Positions 1 through 6,625 of a DNA stretch of 9,152 nucleotides are shown here, in pieces. The position numbers and the translations under genes are program-made. Below the pieces are notes generated by a model. The model saw only the letters and a program-made list of their open reading frames with translations, was not told the origin of the DNA and searched no databases. Source of the stretch: a bacterium (GTDB taxonomy: Bacteria; SZUA-79; Acidulodesulfobacterales; Acidulodesulfobacteraceae); assembly GCA_021794335.1 (NCBI GenBank), contig JAJYQZ010000071.1, forward strand, positions 1-9,152, in the 5' to 3' direction. Every line of letters begins with the position of its first letter. Position 1 is the first letter of the stretch.

Positions 1-92
1 AACAGCGGTTTATTTTTTAATTCTGGCTCTTTATTGTTTAAAGGATTCTTGAATTCATTTCAGGATTTTATTTAACATATTTAATTTTTTAC

Positions 93-121
93 TTGATTTT
101 AAAAAAATGTTTTATTATAAT
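93..121 (+). promoter_or_regulatory. Sigma-70-type promoter, TTGATT-N17-TATAAT
   Basis: TTGATT at 93-98 and a perfect TATAAT at 116-121 are separated by 17 bases, the optimal spacing. Transcription would begin near 128, giving an untranslated leader of about 210 bases before icd. In AT-rich DNA such matches also arise by chance, but spacing and -10 are both ideal. Confidence 0.55.
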
Positions 122-274
122 CATTAGTAGCTAAATTTTTCATGTAAAGATAAATATTTGCCAGAGTGTATTTATGCCTTTTAACAATTAATCGCGCTTA
201 GAATTCCTGTAAAATAAAAGTTTATAATACAATACCTTCATGTGGATATTTGTGTTTATAAATAAAATTTCCGG

Positions 275-295
275 CTTTTATATGTACTATAAAAG
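275..295. promoter_or_regulatory. Operator-like palindrome upstream of icd
   Basis: CTTTTATA (275-282) and TATAAAAG (288-295) are perfect inverted repeats around a 5-base centre (TGTAC). The palindrome ends 42 bases before the icd start codon. The symmetry suits a dimeric repressor or activator site, or a weak AT hairpin in the leader RNA. No regulator is identified, and AT-rich sequence makes chance symmetry possible. Confidence 0.3.
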
Positions 296-337
296 TTATA
301 CAACATTAATAATTAATAGATTATAAGGAGGTAATCT

Positions 338-1582
338 ATGGCATCTTATCAAAAACTCACAGCACCTAAGGAAGGTTCGAAAATTAAGGTCTTAGGGCCA
401 AACAAATTTGAAGTTCCAAATGATCCGATTATTCCGTTTATCGAAGGCGACGGAATCGGCGCCGATTTAACGAGGGCAATGCATATCGTTATCAACGCCG
501 CGGTAAAAAAGGCATACGACGGCAAAAGAAAAATTAACTGGTTTGAGGTCTATGCGGGAGAAAAGGCGGTTGAGAAATATGGAGAAGGGCAGTATCTGCC
601 GGAGGATACCATTACCGCATTTAAAGAATATTCCGTCAGCATTAAAGGACCGCTCACCACGCCCGTTGGAGGAGGATTCAGGTCGTTAAATGTTACTATC
701 AGGCAGGTGATGGACCTTTTTGCCTGTGTAAGACCTGTTAAATATTACAAGGGAATACCATCGCCGGTTAAGCACCCAGAAAAAGTCGATATGATTATTT
801 TCAGGGAGAACACGGAAGATATTTACGCAGGCGTGGAATTCAGGTCGGGAAGCGAGGAAGCCAAAAAACTCAGAGATTTTTTAATTTCTATCGACCCGAA
901 GATTAAAGAAAAAATAAGAGAAGATGCGGGTATCGGAATAAAACCGATGGGACCTTTTGGTTCTAAAAGACTTATAAGAAAAGCAATTCAGTATGCCATA
1001 GATAACGGCAAATCCAGTGTAACTTTGGTTCACAAGGGTAATATAATGAAGTTTACCGAAGGGGCGTTTAGAGACTGGGGATACGAACTTGCAAAGGCCG
1101 AGTTTGGCGATAGGTTAATTCCGGAAGCCGAAGTTACCGGTTCCACAAACAAAATAATTATAAAAGACAGAATAGCCGATTCTATGTTCCAGCAGGCGCT
1201 TCTTCGTCCCGACGAGTATTCCGTTCTTGCATTGCCTAACCTTAACGGCGACTATATGTCCGATGCTTTAGCCGCGCAGGTAGGCGGACTTGGTATGGCG
1301 CCGGGAGCAAATATGTCTGATACCATAGCCGTTTTCGAAGCAACGCACGGTTCTGCCCCTAAATATACTAATCAGGATAAGGCAAACCCGGGTTCTTTAA
1401 TTCTGTCGGCGGTTATGATGCTGATACATATGGGATGGAAAGAAGCGGCAGACCTTGTAGAAAAAGGGATTAACAAAACGATAGAACAGAAATACGTTAC
1501 TTATGACCTTGCAAGACAAATGGAAGGCGCTACCGAGGTTAAATGTTCGCAATTTGCGGAAAGAATTGCCCAGAATATGTAA
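338..1582 (+). CDS. icd: NADP-dependent isocitrate dehydrogenase
   Basis: Cytosolic enzyme interconverting isocitrate and 2-oxoglutarate plus CO2. Next to citrate-cleaving genes it probably runs in the reductive, CO2-fixing direction. The 414-residue protein is colinear with E. coli Icd (416 residues). Visible substrate residues are S116, R122, R132 and R156, then Y163 and K233. The metal-binding aspartates are D281, D305 and D309. The NADP-selecting residues K342, Y343, Y389 and R393 match the E. coli NADP enzyme, so NADP rather than NAD is inferred. S116 is the counterpart of the serine phosphorylated by AceK in E. coli, but no kinase is seen here. ATG 338 follows a strong AAGGAGG (325-331) at 6 bases. 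It is the first gene of the rTCA group, 67 bases before ccsA. Confidence 0.97.
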   Translation: MASYQKLTAPKEGSKIKVLGPNKFEVPNDPIIPFIEGDGIGADLTRAMHIVINAAVKKAYDGKRKINWFEVYAGEKAVEKYGEGQYLPEDTITAFKEYSVSIKGPLTTPVGGGFRSLNVTIRQVMDLFACVRPVKYYKGIPSPVKHPEKVDMIIFRENTEDIYAGVEFRSGSEEAKKLRDFLISIDPKIKEKIREDAGIGIKPMGPFGSKRLIRKAIQYAIDNGKSSVTLVHKGNIMKFTEGAFRDWGYELAKAEFGDRLIPEAEVTGSTNKIIIKDRIADSMFQQALLRPDEYSVLALPNLNGDYMSDALAAQVGGLGMAPGANMSDTIAVFEATHGSAPKYTNQDKANPGSLILSAVMMLIHMGWKEAADLVEKGINKTIEQKYVTYDLARQMEGATEVKCSQFAERIAQNM

Positions 1583-1595
1583 AAAATAATTAAGA

Positions 1596-1622
1596 CGGCA
1601 TTCCCGCTTAGCGGGAATGCCG
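1596..1622. repeat. REP-like hairpin between icd and ccsA
   Basis: CGGCATTCCCGC (1596-1607) and GCGGGAATGCCG (1611-1622) form a perfect 12-bp stem with a 3-base loop (TTA). There is no T-tract after it, so a simple intrinsic terminator is unlikely. An mRNA-stabilising or processing hairpin inside an operon fits better. The core ATTCCCGC/GCGGGAAT recurs at 7718-7737, suggesting a dispersed palindromic repeat family. Confidence 0.8.
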
Positions 1623-1649
1623 ATTGATAAGTTAAAACGAGGATTATTT

Positions 1650-2891
1650 ATGAAACTTTACGAATATGAAACATACGACACCATATTTAAAAAATACGGT
1701 GTCCCTACTCCAAAGTATTTAGTCGTTCAGCATCCCGGACAAAATATATCGGATTTTGTGGAGCAGCACGGCGATGTCGTAGTTAAATCGCAGGTACTTG
1801 TCGGAAAAAGAGGCAAAGCCGGCGCCGTTAAGTTTGCAAAAACGGGAGACGAAGCAAACGAGCATGTTAGCGCTTTAATGGAGACAGAGGTTTACGGTGA
1901 AAAACCCGTAAGCGTCATCATACAGGAAAAGGCCGCTATAATAAAGGAGCTATATGTTAGCTTTACATATTCGTCAAAACCGAGGCGTCCGGTTTTTGTC
2001 ATTTCGCTTCAGGGCGGGGTGGACATCGAGGAGCAGGATCCGTCGACGATATTTACCTTTGAAATAAATCCGCTCGAAGGACTTTTTCCGTATAAAGTCA
2101 GGGAATATTTAGTTGAAATCGGATTTGACGACAAAGCGGTATTGAGACAGCTTTCCGAGGTTATTGCCAATATGTATAAGGGATTCTGGAATTCGGAATC
2201 CCGGCTTTTAGAGGTAAATCCGTTAATTATTGCAGGCGATAAGGCAAACTCCGAAAAACAAAAGATTCTTGCAATAGATGCGGTAACGATGATAGACGAC
2301 GATGCGAGAATCGCGCCTTCAAAAATATATACCGCAAGGGGCGCTATGGGAAGACCTCTTACCGAAAGGGAAGCGGCGGCCCATTTAATAGACAGAGACG
2401 ACCACAGGGGGAAAGCAGGTTCTTATGTTGAATTAGACGGCGACATAGGAATGATGACATTTGGGGGCGGCGGTTCGACTATCACGGCAGAAACGGTTTT
2501 CGCGCTGGGAATGAAGCCTGCAAACCTTACCGATATCGGCGGAAATCCGCCGGCGGAAAAGATGAACAAAATTTCTAAAATCATTCTTTCCAAGCCCGGC
2601 CTAAAAGCCATTTTGGTGTGCGGCGGAACGGCAAGCAATACGCGAATAGATGTTACGCTCGGCGAAGGTCTTGTTTCCGCAATAGAGGAGATGAAAAAGG
2701 ACGGAACATTTCCCGAAGGTTTAGTATGGGTCGTCAGAAGAAGCGGTCCCGAATATCAAAAGGGATTAAAGATGCTCTACGACTCTTTTGTAAAAAATAA
2801 TATAAACGGCGTGATATACGATTCGGAACTCCCGCTTACGGAGGCTCCGCAAAAGCTTTATGAGATTTTAAAATCTAAAAATATGGTATGA
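1650..2891 (+). CDS. ccsA: Citryl-CoA synthetase large subunit (ATP-grasp, SucC-like)
   Basis: Predicted nucleotide-binding subunit of citryl-CoA synthetase, which makes citryl-CoA from citrate, CoA and ATP, the first step of citrate cleavage in the two-enzyme rTCA cycle. The 413 residues show an N-terminal ATP-grasp domain (about 1-235) with the nucleotide-binding segment at 46-60, E188/N190 in EVNPL and D210 as likely metal ligands. A C-terminal ligase CoA-type domain follows (about 260-413), with the DIGGNPP motif at 295-301. DIGGNPP and the glycine run at 272-275 resemble ATP-citrate lyase and CcsA more than succinyl-CoA synthetase; this, the paired lyase gene and the ~413-residue length decide the call. 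Start ATG 1650 has GAGGA at 1639-1643; an in-frame ATG at 1617 lies inside the REP-like hairpin with no ribosome site. Succinyl-CoA synthetase beta is the alternative. Confidence 0.85.
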   Translation: MKLYEYETYDTIFKKYGVPTPKYLVVQHPGQNISDFVEQHGDVVVKSQVLVGKRGKAGAVKFAKTGDEANEHVSALMETEVYGEKPVSVIIQEKAAIIKELYVSFTYSSKPRRPVFVISLQGGVDIEEQDPSTIFTFEINPLEGLFPYKVREYLVEIGFDDKAVLRQLSEVIANMYKGFWNSESRLLEVNPLIIAGDKANSEKQKILAIDAVTMIDDDARIAPSKIYTARGAMGRPLTEREAAAHLIDRDDHRGKAGSYVELDGDIGMMTFGGGGSTITAETVFALGMKPANLTDIGGNPPAEKMNKISKIILSKPGLKAILVCGGTASNTRIDVTLGEGLVSAIEEMKKDGTFPEGLVWVVRRSGPEYQKGLKMLYDSFVKNNINGVIYDSELPLTEAPQKLYEILKSKNMV

Positions 2892-2906
2892 TTGGAGATT
2901 AATTCT

Positions 2907-3953
2907 ATGAAAGTTTTGAAAAAACTTCACGGGGCCGAAGGCCAAGAGCGAAGCGGTAAAGGCACTAAGTATTTAAACGACGGAACGGGTGTTATTGTAA
3001 TCGGCATCACGGGTAGAGAAGCGTCTCAAGTTGTTATAGAATCAGAAAAACTTTATCCAGGTATAGTAAAATGCGGAGTAACTCCGGGAAAAGGCGGAAC
3101 AGTTCTTAAAGATGACTGCCCTGTTCCCGTTTTCGATACCGTAAAAGAAGCTTTGAAAGTTAAGGAATTAAAGCAGTCGGTAAATACAGGTCTTATATAT
3201 GTCCCTCCCACTTCCGTGCTCGATGCCGTTTATGAATTAATCGATAACGGCATTAAGTTAATGTACATCATTACGGAACATGTTCCTATCAGGGATTCCA
3301 TCATAATTTACGAACTTGCGAGAGAAAAAGGAGTTACGATTATCGGCGGGACATCCTTAGGATGTTTTGTTCCGTCTGTAGGCAGGATTGGTGCAATCGG
3401 GGGAAAAGACCCCAGCGTTGCTTTTAGAGACGGCTCTATAGTCGTTCTTTCAAAAAGCGGCGGTCTTACCGTTACCACATCAGAAATGTTTAAAAGAAGG
3501 GGCTTCGGTATATATATGGCGCTGGCAGTGGGAGGCGATGTTATAGCCTGCACGACATTTGCGGATGTTTTGCCCGAACTGGAAAAAGACAAAAATATTC
3601 AGGCTTGCGTTATAATGGGAGAACCGGGCGGCACATATGAAGAACAGGTTGCCGAACTGGTTGCCAAAGGCGGCTATACTAAGCCTTTAGCCGTTTTTGT
3701 CGCGGGTGTTTTTCAGGAGATGATGCCCGAAGGGGTTTCTTTTGGACATGCAGGCGCAATCGTAGAAAGAGGTATGGGAAAGGCAACGAATAAGATAAAA
3801 ATGCTCGAGGAAGTAGGAAAGAAAACAGGCACAATCAAAGTCGCTAAATTTTACCACGAGCTTGTTAACGCATTGATTTCCCTCGGAGTTAAAAGGGATT
3901 TTGAGGATAGCTCATCCAGCGATGTCAGACCCTTATATAGCACATTAAAGTAA
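2907..3953 (+). CDS. ccsB: Citryl-CoA synthetase small subunit (SucD-like, phospho-histidine)
   Basis: Partner of the preceding subunit; it binds CoA and carries the phosphohistidine intermediate. The 348 residues contain a CoA-binding Rossmann domain (about 25-150, ITGREAS at 34-40 and VTPGKGG at 58-64) and the ligase domain (about 170-320) with GEPGG (238-242, E239) and the active-site histidine H281 in FGHAGAIV. The segment at 146-166, GGTSLGCFVPSVGRIGAIGG, is closer to ATP-citrate lyase than to SucD, which has GPNCPG here. About 50 residues longer than typical SucD (around 290), with extra sequence at both ends, consistent with CcsB. Start ATG 2907 is chosen because GGAG (2894-2897) lies 9 bases upstream; a TTG at 2892 would overlap that site. 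It starts 15 bases after ccsA ends, so the two are surely cotranscribed. Confidence 0.86.
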   Translation: MKVLKKLHGAEGQERSGKGTKYLNDGTGVIVIGITGREASQVVIESEKLYPGIVKCGVTPGKGGTVLKDDCPVPVFDTVKEALKVKELKQSVNTGLIYVPPTSVLDAVYELIDNGIKLMYIITEHVPIRDSIIIYELAREKGVTIIGGTSLGCFVPSVGRIGAIGGKDPSVAFRDGSIVVLSKSGGLTVTTSEMFKRRGFGIYMALAVGGDVIACTTFADVLPELEKDKNIQACVIMGEPGGTYEEQVAELVAKGGYTKPLAVFVAGVFQEMMPEGVSFGHAGAIVERGMGKATNKIKMLEEVGKKTGTIKVAKFYHELVNALISLGVKRDFEDSSSSDVRPLYSTLK

Positions 3954-3987
3954 GCCGGGTCGGCAATATTTAGAAATATAATTCATT

Positions 3988-4025
3988 CTCCCTTAGTTTC
4001 TTCTGCGCGGCTCCGGCTAAGGGAG
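3988..4025. promoter_or_regulatory. Inverted repeat in the ccsB-ccl gap
   Basis: CTCCCTTAG (3988-3996) and CTAAGGGAG (4017-4025) form a perfect 9-bp stem around a 20-base GC-richer loop. It lies between ccsB and the ccl ribosome binding site. There is only a short TTTT soon after (4032-4035), so a weak terminator or attenuator, or an mRNA-stability element tuning ccl relative to ccsAB, is possible. The function is inferred only from position. Confidence 0.45.
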
Positions 4026-4074
4026 GCGTTGTTTTAAAATCAATGCATAATAAAAATAAAAGGAGTTTAAATCT

Positions 4075-4866
4075 ATGTCCGAAGCAAATTCACAGAAGGA
4101 ATGGCGAACTGCCATTACATCCAATCAGGATGGAAAGATTCTTATAAGAGGCTACAATCTCGATAACTTAATCGGAAATAAATCCTATGCCGAGGTTTGT
4201 TTTTTGCTTTTAAAAGGTGAAATGCCTACGCCAAACGAGGCAAAAATGTTAGATGCCATTTTTGTTTCAAGTATAGATGCGGGAATTGCAACACCTTCAG
4301 CCGTTGCCGCAAGAACGGTATTTTCGGGGGGAAATTCACTGAATGCCGCGGTTGCCGCAGGAATATTGACTCTCGGCGATGCGCACGGGGGAGCGATAGA
4401 GAAAGCCGCCAGGATGTTTCAGGATTATTTGAAGGGAAAAGAAGACCTCTCGGATGCGGGCATCGAAGAAATGGCGAAAAATATCGTAGATGACGCAATT
4501 AAAAACAAAAAAAGGCTCGCAGGTTACGGTCATAAATTGCATACGGTTGACCCGAGGACAAAAAGACTTTTAGATGTTGCCGGAGATTTGAACTTCGGCG
4601 GCAATTATGTTAAACTTGCCGCGGCAATTGCGGATGAATTCAGGCTGAAAAAACCGGAACAGAAACTTCCGCTTAATGTTGACGGCTGCATTGCGGCAAT
4701 AATTTCCGATATGGGATTCGATTACAGGCTCGGCAAAGGATTTTTTATAATTGCCCGCTCCTGCGGACTTGTCGGTCAGGTTTTCGAGGAATGGATGAGA
4801 GAAAAGCCTTTCAGGAGATTAGCTCCGCACTTACATGAATATGACGGGGTTCCTGAGCGCGGGTAA
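4075..4866 (+). CDS. ccl: Citryl-CoA lyase (citrate-synthase fold)
   Basis: Cytosolic enzyme expected to split citryl-CoA into acetyl-CoA and oxaloacetate, completing citrate cleavage for the rTCA cycle. At 263 residues it is the size of Hydrogenobacter citryl-CoA lyase (about 260) and of the C-terminal domain of ATP-citrate lyase. It is far shorter than citrate synthase (about 370-430). The citrate-synthase catalytic triad is present: H104 in GDAHGGA, H153 in GYGHK and D203 in NVDG. R161 (DPR) and R228 (ARSCGLVGQ) are likely substrate contacts. The C-terminus ends in HEYDG, also typical of the ATP-citrate lyase end. Start ATG 4075 has AAGGAG at 4060-4065. It lies 121 bases after ccsB and is followed by a strong terminator-like palindrome, so it is probably the last gene of this transcription unit. 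Confidence 0.9.
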   Translation: MSEANSQKEWRTAITSNQDGKILIRGYNLDNLIGNKSYAEVCFLLLKGEMPTPNEAKMLDAIFVSSIDAGIATPSAVAARTVFSGGNSLNAAVAAGILTLGDAHGGAIEKAARMFQDYLKGKEDLSDAGIEEMAKNIVDDAIKNKKRLAGYGHKLHTVDPRTKRLLDVAGDLNFGGNYVKLAAAIADEFRLKKPEQKLPLNVDGCIAAIISDMGFDYRLGKGFFIIARSCGLVGQVFEEWMREKPFRRLAPHLHEYDGVPERG

Positions 4867-4883
4867 AATTTACCAACGAAAAG

Positions 4884-4970
4884 GTGAAAAAGGGAAAAAG
4901 GGGTCTGATTTATTTTCCGAAAATAAATCAGACCCCTTTTTCCCTTTAGACCCCTTTTTCACTTTTTTTT
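4884..4970. terminator. REP-like long palindrome and T-tract after ccl
   Basis: A perfect 26-bp inverted repeat (4892-4917 with 4919-4944, single-base centre) is nested in a second stem, GTGAAAAAGGG (4884-4894) with CCCTTTTTCAC (4952-4962), followed by eight Ts (4963-4970). AGACCCCTTTTT occurs twice in the right half (4930-4941 and 4949-4960), as if part had been duplicated. As RNA it would terminate ccl transcription strongly. The core around GGGGTCTGATTTATTTTC resembles dispersed REP-type palindromes of environmental bacteria; that family link is from memory, not from a search. Confidence 0.8.
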
Positions 4971-5001
4971 CCACTTCAGGATTAAGTGGGTCGCCTATAT
5001 C

Positions 5002-5030
5002 TTGTTTTAGGATAAAATATAAGGTATAAT
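5002..5030 (+). promoter_or_regulatory. Promoter ahead of the IscB element, TTGTTT-N17-TATAAT
   Basis: TTGTTT (5002-5007) and TATAAT (5025-5030) are 17 bases apart, giving a start near 5037. It lies just after the ccl terminator and outside the predicted left end of the IscB element. It may be the original glpX promoter that now drives the omega-RNA and iscB, with the intervening host bases transcribed as the guide. The -35 matches consensus only in TTG. Confidence 0.5.
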
Positions 5031-5060
5031 GGGGCAAAACATAAAAGATATAATGTATGT

Positions 5061-5310
5061 CAACCACCCACGCCCTCACGGGCGGGGCTTGAAAGAGCCG
5101 GTTGATAAGGGGGCTTGCATACGCAGTCGGATGTTTATAAAGCCAACGGCTTTATGTCCGACGGAGTGGCAAGCAGAAGTTATTCGGGTCAGGATACCTA
5201 CGGATATTGCGCAAGTCCGTAGCTCTATCGTCCGCCTTTAAACAGCGTTAGAGGGTAATACGCAGTGAGGCGGACATAACAAGCCTTTATAACGACCCCG
5301 ATGCGCAAGT
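5061..5310 (+). ncRNA. IscB omega-RNA (HEARO RNA), predicted scaffold
   Basis: The roughly 280 bases before iscB fold into nested stems expected of an IscB guide RNA. A basal stem pairs GGCTTG (5086-5091) with CAAGCC (5280-5285). A compound hairpin is built from GCTTGC (5113-5118)/GCAAGC (5169-5174), GTCGGA (5126-5131)/TCCGAC (5157-5162) and ATAAAGCC (5137-5144)/GGCTTTAT (5148-5155). Another stem is CTACGGA (5198-5204)/TCCGTAG (5216-5222). The last is GTCCGCC (5230-5236)/GGCGGAC (5269-5275), enclosing GCGT/ACGC. TGCGCAAGT occurs twice (5208-5216, 5302-5310). In this family the guide lies 5' of the scaffold and is copied from host DNA left of the element, so about 5040-5060 is the predicted guide. 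Both scaffold ends are estimates. Confidence 0.82.
5068..5087. repeat. Left-end subterminal hairpin of the IscB element
   Basis: The stem is CGCCC with GGGCG around a TCAC loop (5071-5084), extended by two further G-C pairs after one mismatch (5070 with 5085). The same 17 bases recur at the right end. It is a probable TnpA recognition hairpin and may also be part of the 5' region of the omega-RNA. Confidence 0.75.
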
Positions 5311-5342
5311 AACTTTAACTAACAGGAGGTTTTAAAAACATT

Positions 5343-6569
5343 ATGTTAGTGTATGTTTTAAGTAAAGACGGCGAGCCGTTAATGCCGTGCAAGGAAGCTA
5401 AAACAAGGAAGTTATTGAGGGACGGCAAGGCCAGAGTGGTTAAAAGAACGCCGTTTACGATACAACTGGAATGGGATTGCGAATGTCAAGTCCAACCCGT
5501 AACTCTCGGCGTGGATACCGGATATAAGAATGTAGGGCTATCCGCCGTATCTGACGATAAGGAGTTATTTAGTTCCGAAGTAGAATTAAGGACGGATATT
5601 CCGAAGCTGTTGTCGGAACGCAGGCAATACCGCAGAACACGCAGGAATAGGTTGTGGTACCGCAAGTCTCGTTTTAACAACAGAACAAGACCAGAGGGTT
5701 GGCTGGCTCCGTCTATTAAGCATAAATTAGATAGTCATATTAAAGCTGTTAATTTCGTTAGTTCCGTACTGCCGGTTAGTTCAATTACAGCTGAAGCCGC
5801 CGCTTTCGATATTCAAAAGCTCAAAAACCCAGATATATCCGGCGTAGAATACCAGAACGGCGAACAGAAAGACTTCTGGAACGTCAGGGAGTATGTATTA
5901 CACAGGGACGGGCATATCTGCCAGTCGTGCAAAGGGAAGTCGAAGGACAAAATCCTTAATGTTCACCATATTACGCACAGAACTGACGGCGGGACGGACA
6001 AGCAGGATAACCTGCTCACTTTGTGCGAAACCTGCCACAAGGCGTATCACGAGGGCAAGATAGAACTAAAGGTTAAGAAGTTTAAAGGCTTTAAGGCGGA
6101 GACGGTAATGTCTATATTGCGCTGGAAAATAGTAGATAGACTAAGAGAGCTTAACAATATTGTTAGCGTTACCTACGGTTATATTACCAAATCAGGTAGA
6201 ATAGCTCTTAAGTTAGAGAAGTCCCATACTAACGACGCTTTCTGTATAGCGGGCGGAACGGTTCAAGAAAGAGTAAGCGGCAATTATTTCATAAAGTTTG
6301 TCCGCAAATGCAACCGTTCTTTATTTAAAGCTAATTTATTAAAGGGCGGCAAGAGGAAAGTCAATACTATCAAGCGGGCTTTCGGCTTTAGCAGGTGGGA
6401 TAAGGTAATATGCGGCAAAATAGAGTATTTTATATACGGGTTAAGGTCGTCGGGATATTTTGATATAAGATGCTTAACTGGAGAGAAAATCGACGCTTCC
6501 GTTAAATATACGGATTTAAAATTAATTGAACCATTTAAAACTTGGAGAATAGCCATTTCTATTTGCTAA
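5343..6569 (+). CDS. iscB: IscB RNA-guided endonuclease (RuvC-HNH)
   Basis: Transposon-encoded ancestor-type relative of Cas9 that uses an omega-RNA to cut matching DNA. At 408 residues it is of usual IscB size. In order: PLMP domain (EPLMPC, 11-16); RuvC-I with D58 in GVDTG; arginine-rich bridge helix (about 92-114); RuvC-II with E151 in EAAAFD; HNH domain (about 185-237) with zinc cysteines C193, C196, C228 and C231, catalytic H208/H209 and N223; RuvC-III with H295 and D298 in HTNDAF; then a C-terminal TAM-interacting region. Every catalytic residue I can place is present, and there is no frameshift, so both nuclease centres look intact. ATG 5343 follows AGGAGG (5324-5329) at a rather long 13 bases. 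The omega-RNA lies directly upstream and is probably cotranscribed. Confidence 0.95.
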   Translation: MLVYVLSKDGEPLMPCKEAKTRKLLRDGKARVVKRTPFTIQLEWDCECQVQPVTLGVDTGYKNVGLSAVSDDKELFSSEVELRTDIPKLLSERRQYRRTRRNRLWYRKSRFNNRTRPEGWLAPSIKHKLDSHIKAVNFVSSVLPVSSITAEAAAFDIQKLKNPDISGVEYQNGEQKDFWNVREYVLHRDGHICQSCKGKSKDKILNVHHITHRTDGGTDKQDNLLTLCETCHKAYHEGKIELKVKKFKGFKAETVMSILRWKIVDRLRELNNIVSVTYGYITKSGRIALKLEKSHTNDAFCIAGGTVQERVSGNYFIKFVRKCNRSLFKANLLKGGKRKVNTIKRAFGFSRWDKVICGKIEYFIYGLRSSGYFDIRCLTGEKIDASVKYTDLKLIEPFKTWRIAISIC

Positions 6570-6601
6570 AAAACTTTGTTTTTTAAAACACAAATAGAAA
6601 T
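6555..6601. terminator. Compound hairpin across the iscB stop codon
   Basis: ATTTCTATTTG (6555-6565) pairs perfectly with CAAATAGAAAT (6591-6601). Inside, TAAAAAAC (6567-6574) pairs with GTTTTTTA (6578-6585) around a TTT loop. The iscB stop codon (6567-6569) is within the inner stem. It is AT-only apart from a few pairs. It may act as a terminator, an mRNA 3'-end protector, or part of the right-end DNA structure. Confidence 0.5.
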
Positions 6602-6605
6602 ATAT

Positions 6606-6625
6606 CCCCGCCCTCACGGGCGGGG
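6606..6625. repeat. Right-end subterminal hairpin of the IscB element
   Basis: A perfect 8-bp GC stem (6606-6613 with 6618-6625) around TCAC. It shares 17 bases with the left-end hairpin in the same orientation, marking the right end of the element. It could also stop transcription coming from iscB, although the following TCTCC is not a T-tract. Confidence 0.8.

Larger units (their letters stand above)
1..337. other. AT-rich intergenic leader upstream of icd
   Basis: No coding region could be supported here on either strand. The stretch is strongly AT-rich compared with the genes that follow. It holds a promoter-like pair (93-121), a second isolated TATAAT (223-228) without a convincing -35, an 8-5-8 palindrome (275-295) and the icd ribosome binding site (325-331). 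It is most simply read as the regulatory leader of the icd-ccs-ccl group. Confidence 0.6.

Noticed and set aside
223..228. Second TATAAT before icd as a promoter
   Set aside because: No acceptable -35 at 16-18 bases; likely chance in AT-rich DNA.
1617..1649. Upstream ATG start for ccsA
   Set aside because: It falls inside the REP-like hairpin, lacks a ribosome site and adds 11 residues not typical of the family; ATG 1650 has GAGGA in place.
1650..3953. Succinyl-CoA synthetase SucC/SucD
   Set aside because: Same superfamily, but the larger size of both subunits, the DIGGNPP motif, the ATP-citrate-lyase-like loop in the small subunit and the adjacent citryl-CoA lyase favour citryl-CoA synthetase. 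Kept as the alternative.
4075..4866. Truncated citrate synthase pseudogene
   Set aside because: The length matches citryl-CoA lyase and the full catalytic triad H104/H153/D203 is present with an intact frame, so this is not a truncation.
4835..5079. Short open frames on both strands after ccl
   Set aside because: They are products of the long palindrome and T/A-rich tracts, with mirrored low-complexity translations on the two strands.
5029..5241. 70-codon open frame upstream of iscB
   Set aside because: It lies entirely over the structured omega-RNA region and has no ribosome site or protein-like composition.
5343..6569. TnpB, generic HNH endonuclease or group II intron-type protein
   Set aside because: The PLMP start, a split RuvC with an HNH insertion and the upstream RNA are specific to IscB; TnpB lacks HNH.
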